DNA of 64,000 bases from Ferruginibacter sp. (GCA_017983695.1 JAGOAX010000009.1:186001-250000); one strand, 5' to 3'. Positions 17,192 to 28,650 are shown, counted from the first letter of the stretch. The notes: generated by a model from the letters alone, not told the origin. A program made the numbers and translations.

Positions 17192-17782
17192 CTATTTTGT
17201 TATGCCGTTTAATAAATGAGTTACCATATCATCTTCCAGCACTTTGGTGCTGATGTTTTTTTTGTGACGTTGCCAAAACTCCAGTCCACGTACCGCTGAT
17301 AGTAAGGTAAGTATGGCTACATAGGGATTTATATTTTTTAATTCTTTCTTTTTAATTCCTTCTTCAATAAGTGTAACCAGTTTCTTCTCGTAACCCCGGC
17401 GTTGGTTTAAAAAATTACTGAGGAATGGTTCCTGTAAATGCTTCCACTCATGATTGGCTACAAATACTTCATCAAATTCTTCAAGCATCATGTTTATATG
17501 AAACCGGATGATCAACTCAATTTTATTGGTTATACCCGTGTTGATATTTTCTGTTTCATCTAATTGTGTGGTAAACTCATTGGCTACCTTTAAACAAATG
17601 GCCTGTAATAATTCACTTTTACTGCCGATATGATTGTACAGGCTTGGTGCTTCTACGCCAACAGCTTCTGCCAGTTCTCTCATAGAAGCAGCATTAAACC
17701 CTTTTGTTCTGAAAAGCAATGCTGCTTTTTTTATAATAATATCCTTCTTGCTGGCATTTTTACCCGACTTGATTTTAGCCAT
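17192..17782 (-). CDS. TetR family regulator of the paa genes (PaaR-like)
   Basis: A predicted one-component repressor. Residues ~14-60 form the TetR DNA-binding domain (KKAALLFRTKGFNAASMRELAEAVGVEAPSLYNHIGSKSELL). The remaining ~135 residues are the helical ligand domain; in PaaR-like proteins the inducer is phenylacetyl-CoA, which is inferred here from position only. It is the first gene of a transcript with paaE. A perfect 22-bp inverted repeat covers its own -7 element, and a matching site covers the paaA promoter, so autoregulation and control of paaA are likely. Confidence 0.85.
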   Translation of the reverse strand: MAKIKSGKNASKKDIIIKKAALLFRTKGFNAASMRELAEAVGVEAPSLYNHIGSKSELLQAICLKVANEFTTQLDETENINTGITNKIELIIRFHINMMLEEFDEVFVANHEWKHLQEPFLSNFLNQRRGYEKKLVTLIEEGIKKKELKNINPYVAILTLLSAVRGLEFWQRHKKNISTKVLEDDMVTHLLNGITK

Positions 17783-17795
17783 TGCAGTTTTTTAC

Positions 17796-17817
17796 AAAAC
17801 TAACGCTTATTAGTTTT
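17796..17817 (-). promoter_or_regulatory. TetR autoregulatory operator and -7 element
   Basis: AAAACTAA-CGCTTA-TTAGTTTT, 8-bp perfect arms. On the minus strand TAGTTTTG (17795-17802) is an exact TAnnTTTG -7 element for the tetR-paaE transcript, so the operator overlaps the promoter. Confidence 0.65.
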
Positions 17818-17884
17818 TTAGCTTTACTTTTTAAATATTTTCTCACAGTTAAATCATTAAATTTGTTCTGGAAAATTTTTTGCT

Positions 17885-18766
17885 ATGCAATTACAAGCTG
17901 TTGATACTTTTGATACCATATCTGCCGGGGATTTTAAAAAGAATTATTATAACACCATGAAACCGGTAGTTATTAAAAACCTTGCCAAAGAATGGCCTGC
18001 TTATAAAAAATGGACATGGGATTATTTTATTGATATTGTTGGCGAAAAGGAGGTAGGTGTATATAATAACATAAAAAGCGATGCTTATACACCTATTAAT
18101 ACAGCCGATGCCTATATGAAGTTTGGGGATTACCTTAAAAAAGTAAAAGAGGGGCCGCTGGATTTACGAATCTTTCTGTTTAATATTTTTCAACATGCAC
18201 CGGGAGTAGTGGCAGATTTTACATGGCCCGAAGAATTGATGAAAGGGTTTGTAAAAAAATACCCTATGCTTTTCGTTGGGGGGCAAGGTTCGGTAACCCA
18301 TATTCATTTTGATATTGATATGAGCCATATTTTACATACCCAGTTTATCGGACGTAAAAAAGTACTGCTATTTCCTTACGAGGAGCAATACAAGCTATAT
18401 CGAAAGCCATGGGAAGTATTAAGCCTTGCTAATTTTGCCAATTATAATGAAAACTTCGATTATGAAAATTTTCCAGCTGTAAAACTGGCAAAGGGTTACG
18501 AAGTAATACTAGAGCATGGTGATACATTATTTATGCCTGCAGGTTATTGGCACCATATGGAGTATCTAGAGGGTGGCTTTGCAATGAGCCTTAGGGCACT
18601 GCAAAATACTGCAGGGGGTAAATTGACTGGGCTTTGGAAGCTTTTTGGTATGAGAAATATAGATACTTTAATGAAAAAAACTGTTCCAATATGGTGGTAT
18701 AACCGCAAAAAACGGCAATTATTAGCGTTTGCTAACCGTGAATTAAAAGCTTCGGGAAAAATTTAG
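17885..18766 (+). CDS. Cupin-like / JmjC-domain Fe(II) 2-oxoglutarate oxygenase
   Basis: A predicted Fe(II)- and 2-oxoglutarate-dependent hydroxylase of the cupin_8/JmjC group. The 293 residues contain the N-terminal KPVVIKNLAKEWPAYKKW, common in this group, and the metal triad HFD (His141, Asp143) in VTHIHFDID plus a distal His at 223 or 224 in MPAGYWHHMEYLEGG. Related proteins hydroxylate protein or small-molecule targets; the substrate cannot be told here. It diverges from the tetR gene, so the operator there might also touch its promoter. Confidence 0.82.
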   Translation: MQLQAVDTFDTISAGDFKKNYYNTMKPVVIKNLAKEWPAYKKWTWDYFIDIVGEKEVGVYNNIKSDAYTPINTADAYMKFGDYLKKVKEGPLDLRIFLFNIFQHAPGVVADFTWPEELMKGFVKKYPMLFVGGQGSVTHIHFDIDMSHILHTQFIGRKKVLLFPYEEQYKLYRKPWEVLSLANFANYNENFDYENFPAVKLAKGYEVILEHGDTLFMPAGYWHHMEYLEGGFAMSLRALQNTAGGKLTGLWKLFGMRNIDTLMKKTVPIWWYNRKKRQLLAFANRELKASGKI

Positions 18767-18924
18767 TAAAATAAATTATGTTAGTACAAAAAAATCATTA
18801 CTTTTACAACCTGCTAGGTTATTTAATCCACTCCAATCTTATTTAAAGCTTTCAGGATTTTTTGTATTGTACAAGGTCCCTTATTATCCAATTACACATT
18901 CGTTAATAAAATCAACTGTTTAAT

Positions 18925-19006
18925 AGAGTAATCTTATTATACCTTTTTTTCTTGTGGTTTCAGAGGTAAGCAAGGCCGGAGATTTTTATCTCTGGCCATT
19001 TTTTAT
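18925..19006 (+). ncRNA. Possible short RNA or trailer with terminator, in the gap after the JmjC gene
   Basis: The gap 18767-19022 holds no gene I can support. Within it a TATACCTTTT (-7-like, near 18936) is followed by about 35 nt and a strong hairpin, GGCCGGAGAT / ATCTCTGGCC (18974-18983 and 18988-18997), with a T-rich tail. It may end a long JmjC transcript or a short independent RNA. AACCT-GCT-AGGTT near 18806-18818 is a small inverted repeat. Confidence 0.3.
18974..19006 (+). terminator. Rho-independent terminator
   Basis: 10-bp stem with one G-T pair, TTTT loop, followed by ATTTTTTATTTC. It lies between the plus-strand JmjC gene and the minus-strand DUF2461 gene. Confidence 0.7.
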
Positions 19007-19022
19007 TTCAGGATTAATTTTT

Positions 19023-19682
19023 CTAGTCAATAGCACCATTCAGGAAGTCAATCATCGGTTTCATTGCTTTAAATGTGTTTGCTACGTCTTTTACAAATGT
19101 TTTGCTTTGTATTTCGGTATCAGTAAAAGATTTAGTTACAACAAAATTCTTCATTTTTAAATACGCTATAGCCGGATTCGTTTCATCATAGCCTTTTGGG
19201 GGTCTTACTAAAGCTTCTCCTTTTATCCCTTCAATAAATGTTTTTTTAAAAGAGGTATTACCAATTATCTTTTTCCAGTTATCAAAACTATAATCAATTT
19301 CCTGCCTGATACTGGCAAGCTCCTTAGCTTCGGGCATCCACATACCACCTGCGGCAAAACTTTTACCGGGTTCAATATGTAAATAATATCCTGCGCCATT
19401 CCCCTTTTTTCCATTTCTGTTAAAGTAACCGGCGATATTATTTTTATACGGGCTTTTGTCTTTACTAAACCGAACATCACGGTTAATGCGAAATACACAC
19501 TCCTTAGCTATTAATAACGCAATAGCTGGATCAAATACCGAAATGCCTGTAATTAATTTTTCTGTAAGTAGTAAAAAATCCTCTTTAGCAGTTTCGTATT
19601 GCTGGCGGTGTTCTTCAAACCATGGCCTGTTGTTATTCTTTTTAAGGTCTTTTAAAAATTTTAAAGTAGATGACTGCAGCAT
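19023..19682 (-). CDS. DUF2461 family protein (TIGR02453)
   Basis: A cytosolic protein of the DUF2461 family, common in Bacteroidota and of unknown function. The family pattern is clear: STLKFLKDLKKNNNRPWFEEHRQQYE at the start, FRINRDVRFSKDKSPYKNN in the middle and GYYLHIEPGKSFAAGGMWMP after it, then the conserved RPPKGYDETNPA. Length (219) is normal. No signal peptide or membrane segment. Neighbouring genes give no hint of the role. Confidence 0.9.
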   Translation of the reverse strand: MLQSSTLKFLKDLKKNNNRPWFEEHRQQYETAKEDFLLLTEKLITGISVFDPAIALLIAKECVFRINRDVRFSKDKSPYKNNIAGYFNRNGKKGNGAGYYLHIEPGKSFAAGGMWMPEAKELASIRQEIDYSFDNWKKIIGNTSFKKTFIEGIKGEALVRPPKGYDETNPAIAYLKMKNFVVTKSFTDTEIQSKTFVKDVANTFKAMKPMIDFLNGAID

Positions 19683-19779
19683 AGCTTATTTTTTATTTAA
19701 AAAACGAATTTACATAAAACAAAAAAGGAATCAGCTATAGGCTAATTCCTGATTACAAATTACCAATTCCTTTATACTG

Positions 19780-20343
19780 CTATTTTACCCTTCCCCAATT
19801 TTCGCCGCTCTTGATACGATACAAAGTCATTTCACTCACTTTATATTTTGCCGCCAGCTGCTTGTAGGTTATTTTTCGTTTAGGATTTTTAATTATATCC
19901 TTAATCGCTTTAACCTGTGTAGCGTTTAATTTTAAACCTTCTGTTCTGTTGGCCTGCCTTTTTTTATAGGCTATTTTTTCAGGACTGAATTGTTGATGAC
20001 TGCTTACTTCATCAAGTGTAGCCCACTTCAGGTTTTTGTAATGGTTATCTTTCTTTTTATGATTAATATGAATTACAAACTTGTATTTAGGGGATTTTTT
20101 TTTGCAAAAAAGCCTGGCTATTTCCCGGTGAATATAAATGGTCCCATTACCCCCGTTAATATGCAGGTTAAGGGTGCGGTATCCCGATGTTAAAGAACCA
20201 TTTAAAATTTTGCCGTCTTTTTCAATACCCTCGCTAAAACTGGCAGTACGGCCTAATGATGATACAGCATATTTTTTACGCAACGTTTTGTGTCCTGCAA
20301 ACTGGATAGGTTTCCAGATTTCACCAGGAATTTTTTTAATCAT
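19780..20343 (-). CDS. Free-standing NUMOD4/HNH protein with C-terminal HTH
   Basis: A small protein with the layout of homing-type HNH endonucleases. The N-terminal GEIWKPIQFAGHKTLRKKYAVSSLGR is a NUMOD4 DNA-recognition motif. The middle IHREIARLF and VIHINHKKKDNHYKNLKWAT match the two halves of an HNH_3 nuclease, keeping the first His, the metal His and the final Asn but changing HID to HIN. The C-terminus TYKQLAAKYKVSEMTLYRIKSGENW is a helix-turn-helix. It is not inside an intron or intein. It may be a domesticated or decaying mobile nuclease. Confidence 0.8.
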   Translation of the reverse strand: MIKKIPGEIWKPIQFAGHKTLRKKYAVSSLGRTASFSEGIEKDGKILNGSLTSGYRTLNLHINGGNGTIYIHREIARLFCKKKSPKYKFVIHINHKKKDNHYKNLKWATLDEVSSHQQFSPEKIAYKKRQANRTEGLKLNATQVKAIKDIIKNPKRKITYKQLAAKYKVSEMTLYRIKSGENWGRVK

Positions 20344-20367
20344 TTCGATATGATTTAAAAGTGGGAT

Positions 20368-20389
20368 CCGGGTGTTTTGGCTAACCCGG
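20368..20389 (-). terminator. Possible terminator after ligA
   Basis: CCGGGT / ACCCGG stem with a 10-nt loop, between ligA (ends 20444) and the HNH gene. The T-run after it on the minus strand is short (CTTTT), so it is weak or serves another purpose. Confidence 0.35.
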
Positions 20390-20443
20390 AAAAATGTTTT
20401 TAACGATAAATAAGGTTTGACTATAAATATAAAATTTTTTTTA

Positions 20444-22555
<2,112 letters not shown>

Positions 22556-22610
22556 TCATCAAAGATAAAAATAGTAAAGCCCGTTTTAGTACTTTTGAAA
22601 AAAACATTTT

Positions 22611-24257
22611 ATGTTACCGAAAGGACTTATTGCTTATTGCTTATTCCTTATTACTTTTTCTTCCTGCAAATTCCGTCAAAAAGTCCCTCTACTGGTTCAT
22701 CATGCAAAAATTTATACCGTTGATGAAAATTTTTCTGTTGCCGAAGCCATGGCTATACGGGATGGAAAAATAATTGCGATTGGTACCAATGATGAAATAT
22801 TAAAAGAGTACGAAGGTGAGGAAGAACTGAATGCAGGAGGCAAAACTATTTACCCCGGATTTATAGATGCCCACAGCCATTTTACAGGCTATGCAACAGA
22901 TTTATGGAAATGCGATTTGGTTGGTACCACTTCATTTGATGATGTACTTCACCATCTTTCAGATTTTTTTAAATCGAGTAATGCCAAATGGATTTATGGC
23001 CGGGGATGGGATCAAAATGACTGGGATGTAAAAGAGTTTCCCAGTAATGAAAAATTAAACCAGTTATATCCGGACAAACCTGTTTTTTTAAAACGTATTG
23101 ATGGCCATGCTGCATTGGCGAATCAGAAAGCCTTGGATTTAGCCGGAGTTACAGTTAATACCAAAATAGCAGGCGGCAGTTTTGAAATAAAGAACGGAAA
23201 ACTTACTGGTATTTTAATTGACAATGCAATGGATATAGTTGAAAATGTTATTCCACCAGTAAGTGACGATGCGGCAAAGGTTTATTTTAAACAGGCACAA
23301 AATACCTGCTTTGCTCTTGGGCTTACAGGTGTGCATGATTGCGGCGTAAGTGAGCATACTATTGATTTGGTGGATGCAGAACAAAAAGCAGGTAATTTAA
23401 AAATGAAAATTTATGCCATGCTTACTGATAGTGCTCAATACTATGATAAATGGATTGCTAAAGGAATTTATAAAACACCTTATTTAACAGTTGGCGGATT
23501 TAAACTGTATGGCGATGGTGCGTTGGGTAGCCGCGGCGCCTGTTTGTTACAGGAATATACCGATAAGCCGCGATGGAAAGGATTTTTATTAAGTGATCCA
23601 AAACACTTTAAGGAGGTAGCAGCAAAATTGGCTGATACAAAATTTCAAATGTGTACACATGCTATTGGCGATAGCGGCAACAGGGAAATTTTAAAGATTT
23701 ATGCAGCTGTACTCAAAGGAAAAAATGATAAGCGCTGGCGTATTGAACATGCACAGGTGGTAAATGAAAACGATTTTGATTATTTTGATCAGTACTCCAT
23801 TATTCCATCGGTGCAACCCACACATGCAACCAGTGATATGTACTGGGCTGAACAGCGTTTAGACAGCCAGCGTATAAAAGGAGCCTATGCCTATAAAAAA
23901 CTATTGAAGCAAAATGGCTGGATACCGCTGGGTACCGATTTTCCGGTAGAGGATATTTCACCTTTTAAAACATTTTATGCAGCAGTAGCAAGGCAGGATG
24001 CAAAGGGATTTCCGGAAGGTGGGTTTCAAATTAAAAATGCTTTAACCCGTGAAGAAACATTGCGTGGAATGACCATTTGGGCTGCAAAAGCAGCTTTTGA
24101 AGAAAAAGAAAAAGGCAGTTTGGAAAAAGGAAAAGCTGCCGATTTTATAGTGCTGGATGCAGATATGATCAATTGTTCATTGCCAGATATATTGAAAATC
24201 AAAGTGGTAGCAACTTATATAAACGGACAACAGGTGTATCGTATAAAACCAAATTAA
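22611..24257 (+). CDS. Amidohydrolase family lipoprotein (YtcJ-like)
   Basis: A predicted metal-dependent hydrolase of the amidohydrolase superfamily, exported and lipid-anchored. The signal MLPKGLIAYCLFLITFSSC gives the acylated Cys at residue 19. The metal motif DAHSHF holds His88 and His90. Later motifs typical of YtcJ-type enzymes are GRGWDQNDW, FKLYGDGALGSRGACL, CTHAIGDSGNREIL, RIEHAQVV, PLGTDFPVE and KGKAADFIVLDAD near the end. The substrate (amide, formamide or cyclic compound) cannot be told. The gap to the amylase is 58 bp and holds that gene's operator. Confidence 0.88.
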   Translation: MLPKGLIAYCLFLITFSSCKFRQKVPLLVHHAKIYTVDENFSVAEAMAIRDGKIIAIGTNDEILKEYEGEEELNAGGKTIYPGFIDAHSHFTGYATDLWKCDLVGTTSFDDVLHHLSDFFKSSNAKWIYGRGWDQNDWDVKEFPSNEKLNQLYPDKPVFLKRIDGHAALANQKALDLAGVTVNTKIAGGSFEIKNGKLTGILIDNAMDIVENVIPPVSDDAAKVYFKQAQNTCFALGLTGVHDCGVSEHTIDLVDAEQKAGNLKMKIYAMLTDSAQYYDKWIAKGIYKTPYLTVGGFKLYGDGALGSRGACLLQEYTDKPRWKGFLLSDPKHFKEVAAKLADTKFQMCTHAIGDSGNREILKIYAAVLKGKNDKRWRIEHAQVVNENDFDYFDQYSIIPSVQPTHATSDMYWAEQRLDSQRIKGAYAYKKLLKQNGWIPLGTDFPVEDISPFKTFYAAVARQDAKGFPEGGFQIKNALTREETLRGMTIWAAKAAFEEKEKGSLEKGKAADFIVLDADMINCSLPDILKIKVVATYINGQQVYRIKPN

Positions 24258-24283
24258 ACAATCTTTTGCAATTTGAATATAAT

Positions 24284-24298
24284 GTGTTTATTTTACAC
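24284..24298 (+). promoter_or_regulatory. GTGT-N7-ACAC operator candidate before the amylase
   Basis: GTGTTTATTTTACAC, flanked to give AATGTGT...ACACATT (7-bp arms). It overlaps a -7-like TATTTTAC and is followed by AAATCGATTG, as before susC. It lies 17 bp before the start codon. Confidence 0.55.
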
Positions 24299-24315
24299 AT
24301 TAAATCGATTGCTGT

Positions 24316-27300
24316 ATGAAGAAATTTTTATTGGTCATCCTATGTGCTTGCATAGGAATAATCACGAATGCCCAACGTTTATTAAGCTGGACGCCTGAGT
24401 TTCTTCTCGATAATTCTAATCTTGTTTTTACAGTTGATTGCACAAAAGGCAACCAGGGTTTATTAAATTATGGTGGCGGCAGCTCCAATGATGTATATGT
24501 ACATGTAGGTGTAATTACCAATTTAAGTACAGGGCCAAGCGACTGGAAATATGTAAAATTTACCTGGGGTAGTACAGATCCTTTAGCAAAAGCTACTGCT
24601 TTAGGCGCTAATAAATATGAGTACATAATAACTAATGTCCGCAGTTTTTTTGGTGTACCTGCCGGTGAAACAATACAGAAGGTAACAGCAATTTTTAGAA
24701 ACGGCGCAGGAACACAAAAGCAAGTGAACTCTGATGTAAGCGATATGTATATCCCCGTTTATGGAGGTACTGAATTTGCTGTACGGCTAAATTTACCACC
24801 CTTTGAACCACGTTATATACCTTGGCCCGAGCCATTAAATATAACCGTTGGTAGCAATCTTAGTATTGCCGGTGTTGCTTCTGCAAGCTCGGTACTTACA
24901 TTAAAATTAGATGGTACAACTATTACCACTGCTACAGCAAACTCAATTGCAGCAAACCCATCTATTACCACATCGTGTGAGCATAAAATTATGCTGGAAG
25001 GAAATGACGGTAACGGTATTAAAAAAGATTCTTTTAGTTTTTATATCAATCCAACTATTAACGTTGCGGCTTTGCCGGCAGGTGTACAGGAGGGTATTAA
25101 CTATGCTCCAAATAATACATCGGTTACACTGGTATTGTATGCTCCTAATAAAACTAATGTATCGGTTATTGGAGATTTTGCCGGGTGGGCAACAGTTTGT
25201 GCCAATCAAATGAACCGCACACCCGACGGGAATTATTACTGGCTTACCATTAACGGATTAACACCTGGTACAGAATATGGTTATCAATATGTGGTTGATA
25301 ACACTATAAAAATCGCAGATCCTTATGCACAAAAAATATTAGACCCCAATAACGACCAGTATATAAATGCAGTTACCTATCCCAATCTTAAACCTTACCC
25401 CACAGGATTAACAACAGGTTTGGTAAGTGTATTGCAAACTGCCGAGCCACAGTATAACTGGCAGGTAAATAATTTTGTAAAGCCGGATAAAAAAAACCTG
25501 GTGATATACGAATTGTTGATAAGGGATTTTACGGCACAACATAGTTATCAGTCATTGATCGACTCGTTTCAGTATTTTAAAAATATTGGTGTTAACGCAA
25601 TACAATTAATGCCGGTTAATGAGTTTAGCGGTAATGAAAGCTGGGGGTATAATCCTAATTTTTATTTTGCACCAGATAAATATTATGGCACTAAATCCAA
25701 GCTGAAAGAGTTTATAGATAAGTGCCATCTAAACGGTATAGCGGTTATACTGGATGTTGTATATAATCAATGTGATAATGATGCGCCGCAGGCTAAACTG
25801 TATTGGGATGCAGCAAACAACCGTCCGGCGGCAAATAATCCCTGGCTAAATGTTACGGCGCCACACCCATATAGTGTGTTCAACGATTTTAATCATACCT
25901 CCACAGCTACACAATACCTGGTAAAACGTTCATTAAATTTTTGGGCACAGGAATATAAAGTTGATGGTTTTAGGTTTGATTTAGCCAAAGGGTTTACTCA
26001 AACAGTTACTAATACAACTACTGTTGAGAATTATGACGCATCGAGGGTGGCTAATTTAAAAAGATATTACGATACCGTTATACAAAATATTCCATCACAA
26101 TATATGATCCTGGAATTTTTAGGTACCACACCGGCACAGGAAGAGCAGGAGTATGCAGCTTATGGATGGATGCTTTGGGGTAACAGTAATGTTACATATA
26201 ATCAATGTACGATGGGGTATGCAACCAATTCCGATATAACTGCAATGGTTTATAATAGCCCGTTACGAAATTTTAATAACCCTGCTGTTATCGGTTATAG
26301 CCAAAGTCACGATGAGGAGCGTACTATGTTTAAAAATTTACTTTATGGAAATTCTTCAGGAAGCTATAACATAAAAAACCTTCCTACCGCATTACGACAG
26401 GAAGAAGCTGCTGCAAGTGTAATATTCACCATCCCCGGACCAAAAATGATCTGGCAATTCCAGGAAAGGGGGTATGATTCTTCAATAAATGCAATGGGAG
26501 GAAGAACAGCTAATAAACCACCTTTATGGCATTATATGGATGATGCAAACCGCAAACATTTGTATGATACGTATAGCAGTATTATTCAATTCAGGTTAAG
26601 TAATCCTGCAGTTTTTAATAACACCAGTTTTACGTATGACCTTAGCAGTGGCTTATTCAAAGTTTTTCAAATTGCAGACCCGAATACAGCTGGTAAAAAA
26701 GTAACTGTAGTTGCCAATTTTGATGTAACGGCACAAACTAAATCGGTTACTTTTCAGGCAACAGGCGACTGGACAAACTATATAAGTAATGGGATTGGTA
26801 CAGGTGTTAATGGTGCAACGGCATCAAATTTTAATTTAACAACTGCAGCACAATCCATTACGTTGCAACCAGGTGAGTATCATATTTATGCAAGTGTGCC
26901 ACCCTGTGCCACGGCAACGCCAACAGCAACAACACCGGTTAATTATTGTCAAAATGCTGTTGCAGTTCCATTAACTGCAACCGGCACAAATTTATTATGG
27001 TATACAACTGCAACCGGTGGAACCGGAAGTACAACAGCGCCAACACCATCTACAACTACAGTTGGCAGTACAACTTATTATGTTAGCCAAACCATTGGAT
27101 GCGAAAGCCCAAGGTTTGCAATTGTAGTAAATATTACAGCTACTACTCCGCCACCAACAGTAACAACACCGGTTAATTATTGTCAAAATGCTGTTGCCGT
27201 TCAATTAGCAGCAACTGGTACAAATTTATTATGGTATACAACTGCAACCGGCGGAACCGGAACTACTACTGCACCAACACCATCCACAACTGTAGTTGGA

Positions 27301-28650
27301 AATGTTACTTACTATGTTAGTCAAACACAAAGCTGTGGCGAAAGTCCCAGAGCTGCAATAGTTGTAAATGTAAATGCAATTCCCGGCGCACCGGCAATAA
27401 CCAGCCCGGTAACTTATTGCCAAAATGCTACCGCCGTTTCATTAACCGCAACGGGTACAAGTTTATTATGGTACACAACAGCAACGGGTGGAACAGGAAG
27501 TACAACAGCACCAACGCCATCAACGGTAAACTCAGGATCAATAAATTATTATGTAACTCAGACAATAACAGGTTGTGAAAGTCCAAGGGCAGCAATAACT
27601 GTAACAATAAATGCAACGCCGGCATCACCTGTTGTTAACAATACAGTTGCCTATTGCCAAAATGCAACAGCGGCTCCACTAACAGCAACGGGTACAAATT
27701 TATTGTGGTATACAGCATCAACTGGCGGAACCGGCAGTGCAACAGCACCAACACCTTCTACAGCTGTCGCCGGTTCAACAAGTTATTATGTAACTCAAAC
27801 TACAACAGGATGCGAAAGCCCAAGGGCACTTATAACGGTTAATGTTACTGCAATTCCTGCTGCGCCAGTAGTAACCAGCCCGGTAACTTATTGCCAAAAT
27901 GCAATCGCCGTTCCATTAACCGCAAGCGGTACCAATCTTTTATGGTATACCGTTGCAACAGGAGGAACCGGAACGGCTACAGCGCCAATACCACAAACAG
28001 CAACAGCAGGTACCACAATATATTATGTAAGCCAATCTAATACCTGCGGCACCAGTACCAGGGCTTCGGTAAGTGTTATAGTGAACCCGGTACCGGCTGT
28101 ACCAACAGGCCTAACTGTAACAAATATTACTATAACAACAGCCACATTAAACTGGACAGCTATTAATGGAGTTTATTATACGGTTGAGTACAAGCTGCCT
28201 GCGGCTTCTGTGTGGAGTAATGCTACAACCGGTATTACAACAGGTACTGTAAATATTTCTAACTTAACTATTTCCACCACATATGACTGGAGAGTTAGTG
28301 CAAATTGTGCCGCAACTTCCATAAATAATTATACAGCTGCACAATTTACCACTTCGTCTCACAACAACGGTATTGCCAATTTAAAAGACGGTTATGGTAT
28401 CAAAATTTCACCTAACCCTTTAATTGATAAAGCCATTATTGATTATATTGTGGCCGGTAGCGGCGCAGTAACAATTGATATAACGGATGTATTTGGGCAA
28501 AGGGTGCAAACATTGTATAATGGCAATCAAAACCAGGGACAATACCAGCTTATCATCAATAGTCAGTTAAAAACATTAAGTGCAGGCGTATATTTTATAA
28601 GGCTGCAACAAAACGGAAAAGGTAATTATACCCGTTTTTTAAAACTATAA
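24316..28650 (+). CDS. Secreted multidomain alpha-amylase (GH13) with Ig-like repeats and T9SS signal
   Basis: A large extracellular starch-cleaving enzyme. Order: signal peptide (1-19), an N-terminal beta domain, an E-set/CBM48-like domain (~256-345), the GH13 barrel (~393-790) with conserved regions DVVYNQ (480-485), GFRFDLAKG (nucleophile Asp555), ILEFLG (acid Glu600) and SQSHDEER (Asp666), then five CHU_C-type Ig-like repeats of about 80 residues (~873-1255), a fibronectin-III-like domain and a T9SS type A sorting domain (KISPNPLIDKA to the end). The NHD of region IV is replaced by SHD, seen in some pullulanase-like relatives, so debranching or neopullulanase activity is possible. It is co-directional with the regulator and susCDEF. 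Confidence 0.92.
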   Translation: MKKFLLVILCACIGIITNAQRLLSWTPEFLLDNSNLVFTVDCTKGNQGLLNYGGGSSNDVYVHVGVITNLSTGPSDWKYVKFTWGSTDPLAKATALGANKYEYIITNVRSFFGVPAGETIQKVTAIFRNGAGTQKQVNSDVSDMYIPVYGGTEFAVRLNLPPFEPRYIPWPEPLNITVGSNLSIAGVASASSVLTLKLDGTTITTATANSIAANPSITTSCEHKIMLEGNDGNGIKKDSFSFYINPTINVAALPAGVQEGINYAPNNTSVTLVLYAPNKTNVSVIGDFAGWATVCANQMNRTPDGNYYWLTINGLTPGTEYGYQYVVDNTIKIADPYAQKILDPNNDQYINAVTYPNLKPYPTGLTTGLVSVLQTAEPQYNWQVNNFVKPDKKNLVIYELLIRDFTAQHSYQSLIDSFQYFKNIGVNAIQLMPVNEFSGNESWGYNPNFYFAPDKYYGTKSKLKEFIDKCHLNGIAVILDVVYNQCDNDAPQAKLYWDAANNRPAANNPWLNVTAPHPYSVFNDFNHTSTATQYLVKRSLNFWAQEYKVDGFRFDLAKGFTQTVTNTTTVENYDASRVANLKRYYDTVIQNIPSQYMILEFLGTTPAQEEQEYAAYGWMLWGNSNVTYNQCTMGYATNSDITAMVYNSPLRNFNNPAVIGYSQSHDEERTMFKNLLYGNSSGSYNIKNLPTALRQEEAAASVIFTIPGPKMIWQFQERGYDSSINAMGGRTANKPPLWHYMDDANRKHLYDTYSSIIQFRLSNPAVFNNTSFTYDLSSGLFKVFQIADPNTAGKKVTVVANFDVTAQTKSVTFQATGDWTNYISNGIGTGVNGATASNFNLTTAAQSITLQPGEYHIYASVPPCATATPTATTPVNYCQNAVAVPLTATGTNLLWYTTATGGTGSTTAPTPSTTTVGSTTYYVSQTIGCESPRFAIVVNITATTPPPTVTTPVNYCQNAVAVQLAATGTNLLWYTTATGGTGTTTAPTPSTTVVGNVTYYVSQTQSCGESPRAAIVVNVNAIPGAPAITSPVTYCQNATAVSLTATGTSLLWYTTATGGTGSTTAPTPSTVNSGSINYYVTQTITGCESPRAAITVTINATPASPVVNNTVAYCQNATAAPLTATGTNLLWYTASTGGTGSATAPTPSTAVAGSTSYYVTQTTTGCESPRALITVNVTAIPAAPVVTSPVTYCQNAIAVPLTASGTNLLWYTVATGGTGTATAPIPQTATAGTTIYYVSQSNTCGTSTRASVSVIVNPVPAVPTGLTVTNITITTATLNWTAINGVYYTVEYKLPAASVWSNATTGITTGTVNISNLTISTTYDWRVSANCAATSINNYTAAQFTTSSHNNGIANLKDGYGIKISPNPLIDKAIIDYIVAGSGAVTIDITDVFGQRVQTLYNGNQNQGQYQLIINSQLKTLSAGVYFIRLQQNGKGNYTRFLKL
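26934..28095 (+). repeat. Five tandem repeats of 231-243 bp within the amylase gene
   Basis: Units start near 26934, 27165, 27408, 27642 and 27882. Each codes YCQNA...LTATGTNLLWYT...GGTG...APTPST...YYV.Q and a CESPR-type end. DNA identity between units is high, so recent duplication or gene conversion and unit-number variation are plausible. Confidence 0.9.

Noticed and set aside
26995-27842. Several open frames opposite or alongside the amylase repeats, rich in Cys, Tyr and Ser
   Set aside because: They arise from repeat DNA read in other frames and recur with the same period as the Ig-like units.
26934-28095. CRISPR-like regular repetition
   Set aside because: The repeats are 231-243 bp, coding and without spacers; they are protein domain repeats.
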